64,000 nt of DNA from Pseudoduganella plicata. Lineage in GTDB: Bacteria > Pseudomonadota > Gammaproteobacteria > Burkholderiales > Burkholderiaceae_D. Position numbers and translations under genes: made by a program. This document shows positions 9,684 to 18,786 of the stretch, in pieces (positions within the stretch are counted from its first letter, which is position 1; the number at the start of each line of letters is the position of its first letter). Location: positions 4,712,001-4,776,000 of the forward strand of contig NZ_CP038026.1 in assembly GCF_004421005.1 (NCBI RefSeq), in the 5' to 3' direction. Below the pieces are notes generated by a model. The model was not told the DNA's origin and made no database searches. It saw only the letters and a list, made by a program, of their open reading frames with translations.

Positions 9684-9966
9684 AGCCTTCCGTAGAGGGG
9701 CCCGGTCTGCAAGCGTTCGCGCTCGACGTGAGGGGCACCAGCAATTACAACGGGCGGCGCAGAAGCGCACGCCATGCCCGGAGACGGCATATGTTGCAAG
9801 GCAGCATACGAGTGTCCTGTCTGAAGCGGGCAAAGCCGCTATCCTACAGGAAATAGGATTGGCTGAACAACCTCAAGAGACGTTTTTTCGGTAAATTCCC
9901 GCGCGCTATGCCAACAACATTTTGCGCTGCCGCTGTGACGCGGCAGCAGTCGGCGGCACCGCGGCT

Positions 9967-10767
9967 TCAGGCAGCGGCGGAAAACGACTCGTGCGACGGG
10001 AAGCGCACAGCGGCCCACTCTTTGCGCAGTTGCAATGCCGTCATCACGTCCTGCGGCAGGGTGTCGATGATTTTCCCATCGTCGCCGGGCGTATCGGCCA
10101 GAAGGCTGGCCAGATGGATGATGCCGGCCAGGCGGCAGAACGGATGCGCCGCCATCGGGTCGGACGAGCACTCCAGTGCCCGCACGATTTTTTCCGGGAA
10201 ATTCCAGCGGCGGCCCAGCTCGGCCGTGATCTGGCCTTCCGAGAAGCCCAGCAGGCGCTGCTCGCGCTCCCATCGTCCGCCCGGCAAGTGAGGCAGCTGT
10301 TCGATCTGGGCAAAGGCCACGGGCGACACCTGGTAGATCAGCAGCTCGCCCAGGCGCAGCATCATGCCGGCCAGCCAGGCTTCGCCGCCGTCCACGCCGA
10401 GTCCGCCGGCCAGCCATTTTGCGTAGCCGGCGCAGGCCATGCTGCTCTTCCAGAATTCGTCCGTATCCAGGCCCGGCAGTTGCGGAAACGTGTCGGCAAA
10501 GCAGGCCGCCAGGGCCAGGGTGCGGATGTGGGCCATGCCGGCCAGCGCGATGGCATCGTCAAGCGAGGCAACGTTGCGGCTGGAGCCAAAGCGCGCGCTG
10601 TTGGCCAGGCGCATCAGCTTGGCCGTCAGCGCGGGATCGCGGGCAATGATGGCGGCGACGCTCTTGGCCGACGCGTCGTCGTTGTCGAGGGTGGCAATCA
10701 GCGCATGGCCGACTTCGGAGATCGTGGGAAGCTTGACGTTGTCAAAGAAAATGGCGAGGGTGGTCAT
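9967..10767 (-). CDS. HDOD domain protein
   Basis: The 266-residue protein is essentially one HDOD domain: the N-terminal LPTISEVGHALIATL region, the characteristic DPALTAKLMRLANSARFG segment at about 45-62, and the AIALAGMAHIRTLALA segment. HDOD domains are HD-related folds lacking metal-dependent phosphohydrolase activity and usually take part in signalling or stress regulation. No GGDEF, EAL or receiver domain is fused. It is a single gene with no clear operon partner. Confidence 0.85.
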   Translation of the reverse strand: MTTLAIFFDNVKLPTISEVGHALIATLDNDDASAKSVAAIIARDPALTAKLMRLANSARFGSSRNVASLDDAIALAGMAHIRTLALAACFADTFPQLPGLDTDEFWKSSMACAGYAKWLAGGLGVDGGEAWLAGMMLRLGELLIYQVSPVAFAQIEQLPHLPGGRWEREQRLLGFSEGQITAELGRRWNFPEKIVRALECSSDPMAAHPFCRLAGIIHLASLLADTPGDDGKIIDTLPQDVMTALQLRKEWAAVRFPSHESFSAAA

Positions 10768-10963
10768 GGGGGGCTTTCGGCTGGTTGCAGCTCTGCGGAT
10801 GAGCTCAGTGCCAGTGTACTGCCCGAATCTCTTGATTTACGGAATGTTTGTTTTAAATCAGTAGTGAGTGTGGTTTTTGGGCAGGCACGTTTTTCCCCGG
10901 ACAGTCACCCGTGCAAAGTGCCCGTCCCCGATGCCTGTCCTCGCCGCTTATTCGACCCTTATT

Positions 10964-12670
10964 TCACGCTTCTCTGGCCTTGGCCGCGGCAGCCGATGCG
11001 CGGATGGCTGCCAGCGTCGCTCCTGGCGTGATCAGTTCGCCGTCATAGCGCAATTCGATCACGGCCGGCAGGTTGCGCTCGCGGGTGAAGGCAAGGGCAC
11101 GCTGCAGTGCAGGTGCGAAGTCGGCGGTCCTGTCGACCACTTCGCCTTGGCCGCCGTATGCCTGCGCCAGCGCGGCGAAGTCCGGGTTATGCAGCGCCGT
11201 GCCGGACACGCGGCCCGGATACTCGCGCTCCTGGTGCATCCGGATGGTGCCGAACATGCCGTTGTTGAAGACAATGATGACGACACCGGCGTTGTACTGC
11301 ACGGCCGTCGCCAGCTCCTGGCCGTTCATCATGTATTCGCCGTCGCCGGCAAACGTGATGACGGTACGGGACGGGTCGACGATCTTGGCCGCTACGCCGG
11401 CCGGCACGCTGTAGCCCATGGCGCCGCTGGTCGGGGCGAGCTGCGTGCGCATGCCGCCGTAACGGTGGAAGCGGTGCGCCCAAGTGGCGTAGTTGCCGGC
11501 ACCGTTCGTGATGACGGTGTCGTGCGGCGCCAGTGCGCCGATGTCCTGCACGACCTGCCACAGGTCCAGCGGTGCGCTGCCGTCCTGGAAGATGGCCGGC
11601 TTGCCCTGCCATGCGCGCAGTGCCGCTTTTGCTTCCTCCACGCTGCCACGCCATGCGCTGCTGTCCACGGGCGCCAGCGCCGCCAGCATGCGCGCCGCCT
11701 GCGGCATGCCGCTGGCGATCATCAGGTGGGCCTGGAAAACGGTGCCCAATTCCTCGGTGCTGGCGTGGATGTGCACCAGCTTCTGTTTCGGCACGGGCGA
11801 GGCGATGATGGAATAGCCGCTCGTCGTCATCTCGCCCAGGCGCGGGCCGATGGCGATCAGCAGGTCCGCATCGCGGACGCGCGCGGCCAGCTTCGGGTTG
11901 ATGCCGATGCCCACGTCGCCCACGTAGTGCGGATGCTCGTTGTCCACCAGGTCCTGGAAGCGGAACGCGCACGCCACGGGCAGCGCGTTCGCTTCGGCAA
12001 AGCGCAGGATGTGCGCGCAGGCCTCGGGCGTCCAGCCGCTGCCGCCCAGCAGCAGCAGGGGGCGCTGCGCTGCAGCCAGCAGCGTGCGCAGCTCGTTCAT
12101 CTGTTCCTGCGATGGCGATGCCTGCACGGGCTGGTAGCGGCGTGTGTCCGCCACGGCGGCCTGGCTGACCAGCATGTCCTCGGGCAGCGCCAACACGACA
12201 GGGCCCTGGCGGCCGCTGGTGGCGACCTGGAAGGCGCGGGCGATGTATTCGGGAATGCGGTCGGCGCGATCGATCTGCGCCACCCACTTCGCCATCTGGC
12301 CGAACATGCGGCGATAGTCCACTTCCTGGAACGCCTCGCGGTCCGTGAAGTCGCTGCCGACCTGGCCGATGAACAGGATCATCGGCGTCGAGTCCTGGTA
12401 GGCCGTGTGCACGCCGATGGACGCATTGGTGGCGCCCGGACCGCGCGTAACGAAGCAGATGCCCGGCTTGCCCGTCATCTTGCCGTAGGCATCGGCCATG
12501 AACGCGGCGCCGCCTTCCTGGCGATTGATGACGAAGCGGATCGACGACTCATGCAGTGCGTCCAGCACATCCAGATAGCTCTCGCCGGGCACGCCAAAGG
12601 CAGTGTCGACGCCGTGGATTTTCAGTGCGTCGACCAGGATCTGGCCGCCGGAGCGGGATGGGTGCGTCAT
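10964..12670 (-). CDS. thiamine diphosphate-binding enzyme, acetolactate synthase-like
   Basis: The 568-residue protein has the three-domain layout of acetolactate synthase, benzoylformate decarboxylase and related enzymes. The catalytic Glu of the pyrimidine-binding domain is E52 in NRQEGGAAFMADAYG; the central domain follows; the pyrophosphate domain carries GDGEYMMNGQELATAV with the downstream N-N of VIIVFNNGMFG. The ATG at 12670 was preferred over one 30 bases upstream because GAGG lies eight bases before it. No regulatory small subunit gene is adjacent, which argues for a catabolic or oxo-acid decarboxylase-type role rather than branched-chain amino acid synthesis. Divergent from the ArsR-type gene. 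Confidence 0.85.
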   Translation of the reverse strand: MTHPSRSGGQILVDALKIHGVDTAFGVPGESYLDVLDALHESSIRFVINRQEGGAAFMADAYGKMTGKPGICFVTRGPGATNASIGVHTAYQDSTPMILFIGQVGSDFTDREAFQEVDYRRMFGQMAKWVAQIDRADRIPEYIARAFQVATSGRQGPVVLALPEDMLVSQAAVADTRRYQPVQASPSQEQMNELRTLLAAAQRPLLLLGGSGWTPEACAHILRFAEANALPVACAFRFQDLVDNEHPHYVGDVGIGINPKLAARVRDADLLIAIGPRLGEMTTSGYSIIASPVPKQKLVHIHASTEELGTVFQAHLMIASGMPQAARMLAALAPVDSSAWRGSVEEAKAALRAWQGKPAIFQDGSAPLDLWQVVQDIGALAPHDTVITNGAGNYATWAHRFHRYGGMRTQLAPTSGAMGYSVPAGVAAKIVDPSRTVITFAGDGEYMMNGQELATAVQYNAGVVIIVFNNGMFGTIRMHQEREYPGRVSGTALHNPDFAALAQAYGGQGEVVDRTADFAPALQRALAFTRERNLPAVIELRYDGELITPGATLAAIRASAAAAKAREA

Positions 12671-12786
12671 ATTCTGCCTCGAAGGATGTGATCCGTGCAT
12701 TCTAGAGTGACGGTGGCGCCGCGGCCTTCAGATAGGCGACATCAAATTTCTGTTTTGTCACGCCAGGCGGGCGTGTCAAAAATCTG

Positions 12787-12815
12787 TTGACCGCCTTACA
12801 CCTGTCAGATATTGT
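12787..12815 (+). promoter_or_regulatory. putative promoter of the ArsR-type operon, predicted leaderless
   Basis: TTGACC (12787-12792) and TATTGT (12810-12815) are separated by 17 bases. The expected transcription start, six to seven bases after the -10, falls on the ATG at 12822, and no ribosome site is present upstream. Confidence 0.55.
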
Positions 12816-12821
12816 TTACAC

Positions 12822-13154
12822 ATGAAACGCGAAAATAAAACCAGCGACGGCGACCGCATGCTGACCGTGCTGGCGGCCCTGGCCAACCCGCACCGGCTGC
12901 GCATCCTGGCCGCGCTGACGACGGGCGGGCGCAACTACGTCAGCCAGCTGGCGCGCGAGATCGGCATCAGTCGGCCCCTGCTGCACCTGCACCTGCAGAA
13001 GCTTGAGGATGCGGGACTGGTTGTCAGCCGGATGGAATTGTCCGCGGACGGCAAGGCACTGAATTACTTCGATGTTACCCAGTTCGAGTTCGCACTGACT
13101 CCGGCGGCCATCGCCGCGGCGGCGCGCTCGTTGACCACCAACCCAGATCAGTAG
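12822..13154 (+). CDS. ArsR-type winged-helix transcriptional regulator
   Basis: This is a 110-residue protein consisting of one winged-helix domain: ALANPHRLRILAAL (helix 1-2 signature), YVSQLAREIGISRPLLHLHL (recognition helices) and LEDAGLVVSRMEL (wing). No ArsR metal-binding CxC motif is present, so it is probably not a classical metal sensor. It is followed by two small membrane-protein genes with 9 and 33 base gaps, a likely operon in which the regulator may control its neighbours. Its promoter suggests a leaderless mRNA. Confidence 0.85.
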   Translation: MKRENKTSDGDRMLTVLAALANPHRLRILAALTTGGRNYVSQLAREIGISRPLLHLHLQKLEDAGLVVSRMELSADGKALNYFDVTQFEFALTPAAIAAAARSLTTNPDQ

Positions 13155-13163
13155 AGGCTTCCG

Positions 13164-13421
13164 ATGTCCGCACCCATTTACCTGACCACCCTCGGCATCT
13201 TCTTCGGCACCGTGCTGCTGGTATTCGGGATGCGCTACCTGTCCGTCATCGCGCAGGCGAAATACCGCCACGCCAGCGACGACGCCTATCGCCAGCTGGC
13301 GCAGCAGGCCTTGCAGCAGCAGGCCGAAACGGCCGCCACGCTCAAAGCGTTGCAGGCCACACTGGGCGAAGTCAATGGCCGCCTGGTGACGGTGGAAACC
13401 GTGCTGAAGGAAGTCGGCTGA
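13164..13421 (+). CDS. small single-span membrane protein with coiled-coil tail
   Basis: The 85-residue product has one N-terminal hydrophobic span (YLTTLGIFFGTVLLVFGMRY) followed by an Ala/Gln-rich helical tail with heptad character (LAQQALQQQAETAATLKALQ). It lies in the middle of the ArsR-type operon. This architecture is common for small inner-membrane proteins encoded beside such regulators. Function unknown. Confidence 0.7.
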   Translation: MSAPIYLTTLGIFFGTVLLVFGMRYLSVIAQAKYRHASDDAYRQLAQQALQQQAETAATLKALQATLGEVNGRLVTVETVLKEVG

Positions 13422-13454
13422 CGTTTTCGCATGCTCAACCCACCGGAGAACCCA

Positions 13455-13886
13455 ATGCACGACATATCGATATTTCGCGTGAACCTGCTGCGTGCCGTCT
13501 ATCTGCTGATCGGCGTCGGCCTGGCGCTGAGCATCTGGCCGCAGCTGGGGCGGCCGCAGGAACTGATGCAGGGTGTCGTCAACTGCATGCTGGCCGTTGT
13601 GGCCGTGCTGGCGCTGGTCGGCGTGCGCCACCCGCTGCGCATGCTGCCACTGCTGCTCTGGGAAATGCTGTGGAAAACGTTGTGGGTGCTGCTGGTGGCG
13701 CTGCCGGCGTGGCGCGCCGGCACGATGGACGAGGGTATCGCAGCCACGCTGTTTGCGTGCGCCGTGGGCGCGATCGTTCCGCTCACGCTGCCCTGGTCCC
13801 ATGTGTGGCGGCGCTACGTCACGGATGGCGCCGAGCCATGGCGCCGGGCCAAAGCGCCGGCGTCGGGCGCACATGCAGTACAATAG
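13455..13886 (+). CDS. small polytopic membrane protein
   Basis: A 143-residue protein from the ATG at 13455, chosen because GGAGAACCCA precedes it; an upstream ATG at 13431 lacks a ribosome site. Four hydrophobic spans are visible (YLLIGVGLALSIW, MLAVVAVLALVGV, LWVLLVALPAW, LFACAVGAIVPLTL). It is the last gene of the ArsR-type operon, and its 3' end carries the -10 element of rnpB. Function unknown. Confidence 0.7.
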   Translation: MHDISIFRVNLLRAVYLLIGVGLALSIWPQLGRPQELMQGVVNCMLAVVAVLALVGVRHPLRMLPLLLWEMLWKTLWVLLVALPAWRAGTMDEGIAATLFACAVGAIVPLTLPWSHVWRRYVTDGAEPWRRAKAPASGAHAVQ

Positions 13887-13891
13887 CGCCC

Positions 13892-14224
13892 GAAGCAAGC
13901 CAGACAGCCGCTGGCCGGCGCAGCAATGCGCTGGCGGGAGGAAGGTCCGGACTCCACAGAGCGGGGTGACGGTTAACGGCCGTCCGCTGAAAGTCCTTCG
14001 GGATATAAGGCGAGGAACAGGGCCACAGAGACGAGCGTATTAAGTTACGGTGAAACGCGGTAACCTCCACCTGGTGCAATTTCAAATAGGCACGCGATGA
14101 TGCTGCTCGCGGAGCGTGCGGGTAGAAAGCTTGAGCGACGGAGTAATTCGTCGCCTAGAGGAATGGCTGTCATAGCGCGGGCGACCGCGCCGTAACAGAA
14201 TCCGGCCTATCGGCTTGCTTCACT
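13892..14224 (+). ncRNA. rnpB: RNase P RNA, class A
   Basis: The catalytic RNA that matures tRNA 5' ends. The paired termini are visible (GAAGCAAGCC at the start, GGCTTGCTTC at the end, helix P1), as are the conserved P4/CR-I block GAGGAAGGTCCGGACTCC near 13938 and the CR-V block near 14155 (AGAGGAATGGCTGTC). ACAGAATCCGGCCTAT near 14196 completes the 3' core. A TACAAT hexamer at 13879-13884, inside the end of the preceding gene, is correctly placed as its -10 box. Ends are approximate. Confidence 0.96.
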
Positions 14225-15199
14225 TTATTCCCAGGGTCGGTAGCCTCACGTCTATCGTCAGACAAGAGAGGCTTCCATGACCTGCGCCGTCCTGGCGCCG
14301 ACCAGGGAACATCAGCTCCTCCGCCATCCGTTCAAGCCGCCCCGCAGCCGGCTGGGCGACGCACGAACTCCCACAGCACTGCCTGGCCGTCAAGACGGTC
14401 CCATGAATATCTGGACACGCCAGCTGACGTGCCCAGATGCTGTGCCAGGCAAACGGGGCTGCGCACCGCGCTTGCCGTCTGCACGCCCATCAGTGCCGTC
14501 GCGCTTGAACCGGCAATGGCGGCGCCGCAGCGGGAAGTGTTGTCATCGCGCAGGAATCGGCAGGTGGCGCGGGCGGAGGCATGGGAGCAACCTTTGTAAC
14601 CGCGAAGTACGCACTTCGCTGGCAAGGCGCATGGCGTCTGGGTTCGGTCGAGCCGGCTCAGGCAGGTCGGCATGCGATGGCCTTCGGCGGCTGAGCGTGC
14701 CCGGACGCGTATAATCTCGCCTGAGGGCGCTCAGGTAATAAAATTTGTATAGACAACCTATTGCTTCGCGGAATTTTTAGCCGACGCCAGACGTCCTCTG
14801 GCGGTTAAGATTTTGTTAGGATCGCGGGGCTTTTTTACCGTCGGCGGGATAGTGCTCACTACGCCAGAATGCCCGGATTTCCCTATTGATGAGCTAACGC
14901 CACTGTCACCAGGAGCCGCCAAGGCGGGGCTTGCGCAACCGTTGCCGGGGCCCGACGCCGATATTGCCAGCCGGAAACGAGATGGCTATTTCCTAATTTT
15001 TTTTGGTAACACTGTCCACCAGTTTTTTGCTGCCAGCAGATGAGGTAGCACTTTCAAATTCCTTCCTAGGTGCCTGATTTCTCGAGTTATTTTGACTTGA
15101 GACTGCTTCAAGGAACGGCGCTAAGTCCTTAATTTCATTAGTAAAAATCGCATTTTGCTAGCCGGAAATCGCTTGACCACCCTCTTGCGTTACTCTAAA
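14225..15199. other. about 1 kb between rnpB and mraZ without a convincing gene
   Basis: No open frame here has credible protein character. Several hairpins can be seen: AGCCTC/GAGGCT at about 14242-14273, a long imperfect stem ATCTGG-CACG/CGTG-CCAGAT at about 14408-14437, GCGAAGT/ACTTCGC at 14602-14619, CCTGAG/CTCAGG after a TATAAT at 14710-14715, and CGCCAGA/TCTGGCG at about 14784-14803. Base composition drops towards AT after 14740. The region could hold a small RNA or decayed DNA; neither is proven. Confidence 0.5.
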
Positions 15200-15244
15200 G
15201 TGGGCATGCGTGTGAAAAAGTGTAGTTTTGTGGGAAAGTCTGGC
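15200..15244 (+). promoter_or_regulatory. putative MraZ operator (10-bp-spaced GTG repeats) upstream of the dcw cluster
   Basis: GTG trinucleotides begin at exactly 15200, 15210, 15220 and 15230 (GTGGG, GTGTG, GTGTA, GTGGG), with a degenerate TGGCG around 15241. MraZ in E. coli and Mycoplasma binds direct TGGG/GTGG repeats at this 10-bp pitch upstream of its own gene, which fits the position 60-105 bases before mraZ. Confidence 0.75.
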
Positions 15245-15305
15245 GAAACGGCACCACCAAAAAATCACCGAACAATAACCAGGGTTCTGAAAAGAAAGTT
15301 TAGCC

Positions 15306-15734
15306 GTGTTCCAGGGCGCGTCCGCAATCACTCTCGATGCGAAAGGCAGGATGTCTATCCCCGCCAAGCACCGTGACGCACTGAGCATTCAGTGCGAAGG
15401 ACGCCTCACGCTGACCAAGCACCCGGACGGCTGCCTGCTGATGTATCCGCGTCCCGTCTGGGAAGCTAAGCGCGACCAGATCGCCGCGTGGCCGATGTCG
15501 GCCCGCGGCTGGCAGCGCATTCTGCTGGGCAACGCCAGCGATGTCGAGATGGACTCGGCCGGCCGCATCCTGGTCGCGCCGGAGCTGCGCGACGCCGTCG
15601 GCCTGGGCCGCGACGTCGTCCTGTCCGGCATGCTGACCCATTTCGAAATCTGGGACCCGGTCAAGCGTGCCGAGAACGAGCAGGCCACGATCGACGTCGG
15701 CATGCCCGACACCCTGTCCGATTTCTCCTTCTAA
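15306..15734 (+). CDS. mraZ: transcriptional regulator MraZ
   Basis: The first gene of the dcw cluster encodes a 142-residue protein with two SpoVT-AbrB-like halves, each with the DxxGR signature: [13 protein letters not shown] near residue 11 and [13 protein letters not shown] near 83. MraZ forms ring-shaped oligomers that bind the repeats upstream and repress the cluster. It starts with GTG at 15306, the only start that keeps the full first repeat half; the ribosome site is weak. rsmH follows nine bases later. Confidence 0.95.
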   Translation: MFQGASAITLDAKGRMSIPAKHRDALSIQCEGRLTLTKHPDGCLLMYPRPVWEAKRDQIAAWPMSARGWQRILLGNASDVEMDSAGRILVAPELRDAVGLGRDVVLSGMLTHFEIWDPVKRAENEQATIDVGMPDTLSDFSF

Positions 15735-15743
15735 GGCCCGCAC

Positions 15744-16715
15744 ATGACGAACACAGCGGTGCCAGATTTTCAGCATCGTACGGTGCTGTTGGATGAAGCG
15801 GTTGACGCGCTTGCCATCGCCGGCGCGCGCGCGGACGGCATTTATGTCGACGGCACCTTCGGTCGCGGCGGCCACAGTCGCCTGTTGCTGTCGCGCCTCG
15901 GCCCGAATGGCCGCCTGATCGCCTTCGACAAGGATCCGCAGGCGATCGCCACGGCGGAAACGATCGCCGACCCACGTTTCACCATTGTCCACGACAGCTT
16001 CGCCACGATGGCGGCGGCGCTGGCCGAGCGCGGAATCACGCAAGTGGACGGCGTGCTGCTGGACCTGGGCATTTCGTCGCCCCAGGTCGATGACGCGGCA
16101 CGCGGATTTTCCTTCCGCAACGACGGCCCGCTCGACATGCGCATGGACACCACGCGCGGCATGTCGGCGGCACAGTGGCTTGCCACGGAATCCGAACAGA
16201 CACTGGAAAAGGTGATCAGGGAATATGGGGAAGAACGGTTTGCTTTTCAGATTGCAAAGGCGATTGTTGCTCGCCGGGCAATCGAGCCAATTTCAACCAC
16301 ACGACAGCTTGCCGGCATCGTGGCAGGCGCGGTCAAAACCCGGGAGAAGGGCAAGGATCCGGCCACACGGACCTTTCAGGCTATCCGGATTTTCGTCAAT
16401 AAAGAGCTTGAGGACCTCGAAGCAGGCCTGAAGCAGGCATACGACACCCTGGCGATCGGCGGCATCATGGCCGTCATCAGCTTCCACTCGCTGGAAGACC
16501 GCATGGTCAAGCGCTTCTTCGCCGAACGGGTCAACGTGGCGCAGCCGGACCGGCGCCTGCCGATCCGTGCGGTGGACCTGCCGCAGCCGGAACTGAAGCT
16601 GCTGGCGAAGATGAAGCCGTCCGACGCCGAAGTGGATGCCAACCCTCGCGCCCGCTCCGCCGTCATGCGCGTCGCGCAGCGGCTGGCGACCAATCACGCC
16701 GGGAGCGCACGATGA
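15744..16715 (+). CDS. rsmH: 16S rRNA (cytosine1402-N4)-methyltransferase RsmH
   Basis: The 323-residue SAM-dependent methyltransferase begins [13 protein letters not shown] and carries the SAM-binding [14 protein letters not shown] motif near residue 33, [18 protein letters not shown] near 108 and the C-terminal [15 protein letters not shown]. It N4-methylates C1402 in the decoding centre of 16S rRNA. Length is normal. Its stop overlaps the ftsL start by four bases (ATGA). Confidence 0.96.
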   Translation: MTNTAVPDFQHRTVLLDEAVDALAIAGARADGIYVDGTFGRGGHSRLLLSRLGPNGRLIAFDKDPQAIATAETIADPRFTIVHDSFATMAAALAERGITQVDGVLLDLGISSPQVDDAARGFSFRNDGPLDMRMDTTRGMSAAQWLATESEQTLEKVIREYGEERFAFQIAKAIVARRAIEPISTTRQLAGIVAGAVKTREKGKDPATRTFQAIRIFVNKELEDLEAGLKQAYDTLAIGGIMAVISFHSLEDRMVKRFFAERVNVAQPDRRLPIRAVDLPQPELKLLAKMKPSDAEVDANPRARSAVMRVAQRLATNHAGSAR

Positions 16716-16984
16716 GCGGCAAGATCAATGCCGTGCTGGCCGCGCTGCTGGTCATCTGCGCACTGTCGCTGGTGAAGGCGCAGTATGAAGCGCGCCACCT
16801 CTTTATCGAACTGGAACGCACGCAGTCGCAGGCGCGCCAGCTCGATATCGAATGGGCGCAGTTGCAGCTCGATCAGTCGACGCTGGGCAAGCACGCCCGT
16901 ATCGAGGAAATCGCCCGGCGCGACCTGGAAATGACGCCGCTGACGCCGGCGCGCACGCAATACCTGACGGAGGGCGGCGAATGA
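16712..16984 (+). CDS. ftsL: cell division protein FtsL
   Basis: A small bitopic divisome protein of 90 residues: one N-terminal membrane span ([17 protein letters not shown]) and a periplasmic leucine-zipper-like coiled coil ([20 protein letters not shown]). It forms the FtsQLB complex that licenses FtsWI. Both ends overlap neighbours by ATGA, so translation is coupled to rsmH and ftsI. Confidence 0.93.
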   Translation: MSGKINAVLAALLVICALSLVKAQYEARHLFIELERTQSQARQLDIEWAQLQLDQSTLGKHARIEEIARRDLEMTPLTPARTQYLTEGGE

Positions 16985-18786
16985 CGCGCTCCAACCGGGC
17001 AACGACATCACGCGCGACCGCGGCTGCGGGTTCGCGCGTTGCCGCTTCCAAGGGCGTGTCGTTCTCGAAGAGCCCCGTGCTGGCCGTGCGCCTGCCCACG
17101 TGGCGCTCGCGCGTGGTGCTGTTCGTGCTGTTCGCCGCCTTTGCCGCGCTGGCCGGCCGCGCCTTGTGGCTGCAAGGCCTGTCGACGCAATTCCTGCAGA
17201 AGCAGGGCGAGATCCGTTACGCGCGCACCATCGAACTGCCCGCCACGCGCGGCAAGATCACCGACCGCAACGGCCAGGTGCTGGCATCGTCGATTCCCGT
17301 CAAGGCCATCTGGGCGATTCCAGACGACGTGCTGCAGGCGCCGCCGGAAAAGCTGCGCGAACTGGCGCGCCTGCTGGACATGAGCGAAGCGGACCTGCGC
17401 AAGAAGCTCGACTCGGACCGCAATTTCGTCTACCTGAAACGCCAGGTGGAACAGGACGTGGCCGACCGGATCGCGAAACTGAAGATCGACGGCATCGACA
17501 CCCGCAAGGAATACAAGCGCTTCTACCCGCAGGGCGAAGTGATGACGCACGTCGTCGGCTTCACCAACGTGGAAGACGTGGGCCAGGAATCGATGGAGCT
17601 GGCGCAGCAGAAGACGCTGGTCGGCACGCCCGGCTCGCGCCGCGTCATCAAGGACCGCCTCGGCCGCATCGTCGAGGACATCGGCGCCAAGCACGAACCG
17701 CACGACGGCAAGGACCTGGTGCTGTCGGTCGATTCGAAGATCCAGTACATCGCGTTCACGCAGCTGAAGGGCGCGGTGGAAAAGTTCAAGGCCAAGGCCG
17801 GCGCCGCCGTCGTGCTGGACGTGCACACGGGCGAAGTGCTGGCGCTGGCGAACTACCCCAGCTACGACCCGAACGACCGCCGCGCGCTGACGGGCGCGCA
17901 GCTGCGCAACCGCGTCATGACCGACTCGTTCGAACCCGGCTCCACGCTGAAACCCATCACGGTGGCGCTGGCGCTGGACAAGGGCAAGGTCAGCCCGCAC
18001 ACGACCATCGACACCGGCAATGGCCGGCTGCAGATCCTCGACCGCACCATCAGCGATACCAAGGCGCACGGCGTCATCAACGTGCAGCAGATCGTCGAGA
18101 TGTCGTCCAATATCGGCACGTCGAAAATCGCGCTGTCGATGCCGGCGCAGGACATGTGGGAAATGTTTACCAAGGTGGGCTTCGGCCAGCAGCCGAAATG
18201 GGGCTTCCCCGGCGCCGTTGCCGGCCGCGTGCGGCCTTATAAATCCTGGCGTCCCGTCGAACAGGCCACGATGAGCTACGGTAACGGCATTGCCGTCTCG
18301 CTGATCCAGCTGGCGCGTTCGTACCTGATGTTCGCCCGTAACGGCGACACGATTCCGCTGACGTTCCAGAAATCGCAGGAGCAGCCCATGGGCCAGCAGA
18401 TCATCAAGCCGCAGACGGCGCGCGAGATGCGCGAGATGCTGGAGATGGTCGTCTCGGGCAAGGACGGCACGGCCAAGCAGGCCCAGATACCCGGCTACCG
18501 CGTGGGTGGCAAGACGGGTACCGCCTATAAAGTGGAGAACGGCCGTTACGCGATGCCGCGCAAATATATCGGCACCTTCGTCGGCATCGTGCCGATGTCG
18601 GCGCCGCGTTTCGTCATCGCCGTGATGATCGACGAGCCGACCCAGGGCGGCCACTACGGCGGCCAGGTCGCCGCACCGACTTTTGCGAAGGTCGCAGAGA
18701 ACGCGCTGCGAGCTTCAAACGTGCCTCCCGATTCCACAGTGACGGAAATCGTCGTCCCGACCGATACCGGTCCGGAGGCCATGTAA
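16981..18786 (+). CDS. ftsI: septal peptidoglycan transpeptidase FtsI (PBP3)
   Basis: The 601-residue class B penicillin-binding protein cross-links septal peptidoglycan. A cytoplasmic tail of about 40 residues precedes one membrane span (VVLFVLFAAFAALAGRALWL). The dimerisation domain starts at RGKITDRNGQVLASS. The transpeptidase motifs are S321-T-L-K324, S375-S-N377 and K511-T-G-T. The start is the ATG at 16981, overlapping the ftsL stop; the frame stays open further upstream but out of context. It works with FtsW and FtsQLB encoded in the same cluster. Confidence 0.96.
   Translation: MTRSNRATTSRATAAAGSRVAASKGVSFSKSPVLAVRLPTWRSRVVLFVLFAAFAALAGRALWLQGLSTQFLQKQGEIRYARTIELPATRGKITDRNGQVLASSIPVKAIWAIPDDVLQAPPEKLRELARLLDMSEADLRKKLDSDRNFVYLKRQVEQDVADRIAKLKIDGIDTRKEYKRFYPQGEVMTHVVGFTNVEDVGQESMELAQQKTLVGTPGSRRVIKDRLGRIVEDIGAKHEPHDGKDLVLSVDSKIQYIAFTQLKGAVEKFKAKAGAAVVLDVHTGEVLALANYPSYDPNDRRALTGAQLRNRVMTDSFEPGSTLKPITVALALDKGKVSPHTTIDTGNGRLQILDRTISDTKAHGVINVQQIVEMSSNIGTSKIALSMPAQDMWEMFTKVGFGQQPKWGFPGAVAGRVRPYKSWRPVEQATMSYGNGIAVSLIQLARSYLMFARNGDTIPLTFQKSQEQPMGQQIIKPQTAREMREMLEMVVSGKDGTAKQAQIPGYRVGGKTGTAYKVENGRYAMPRKYIGTFVGIVPMSAPRFVIAVMIDEPTQGGHYGGQVAAPTFAKVAENALRASNVPPDSTVTEIVVPTDTGPEAM

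Noticed and set aside
10964-12670. Acetolactate synthase large subunit for branched-chain amino acids (ilvB)
   Set aside because: No small regulatory subunit or ilvC lies next to it, so only the broad ThDP enzyme family can be supported.
14277-14714. 145-codon frame after rnpB
   Set aside because: Composition (Arg, Pro, Cys, Ser) is typical of non-coding GC-rich DNA and no domain or conserved pattern is seen, despite a GAGAGG-like site upstream.
14710-14715. TATAAT as a firm promoter
   Set aside because: No -35 hexamer at a usual distance and no gene directly downstream; kept only as part of the gap description.
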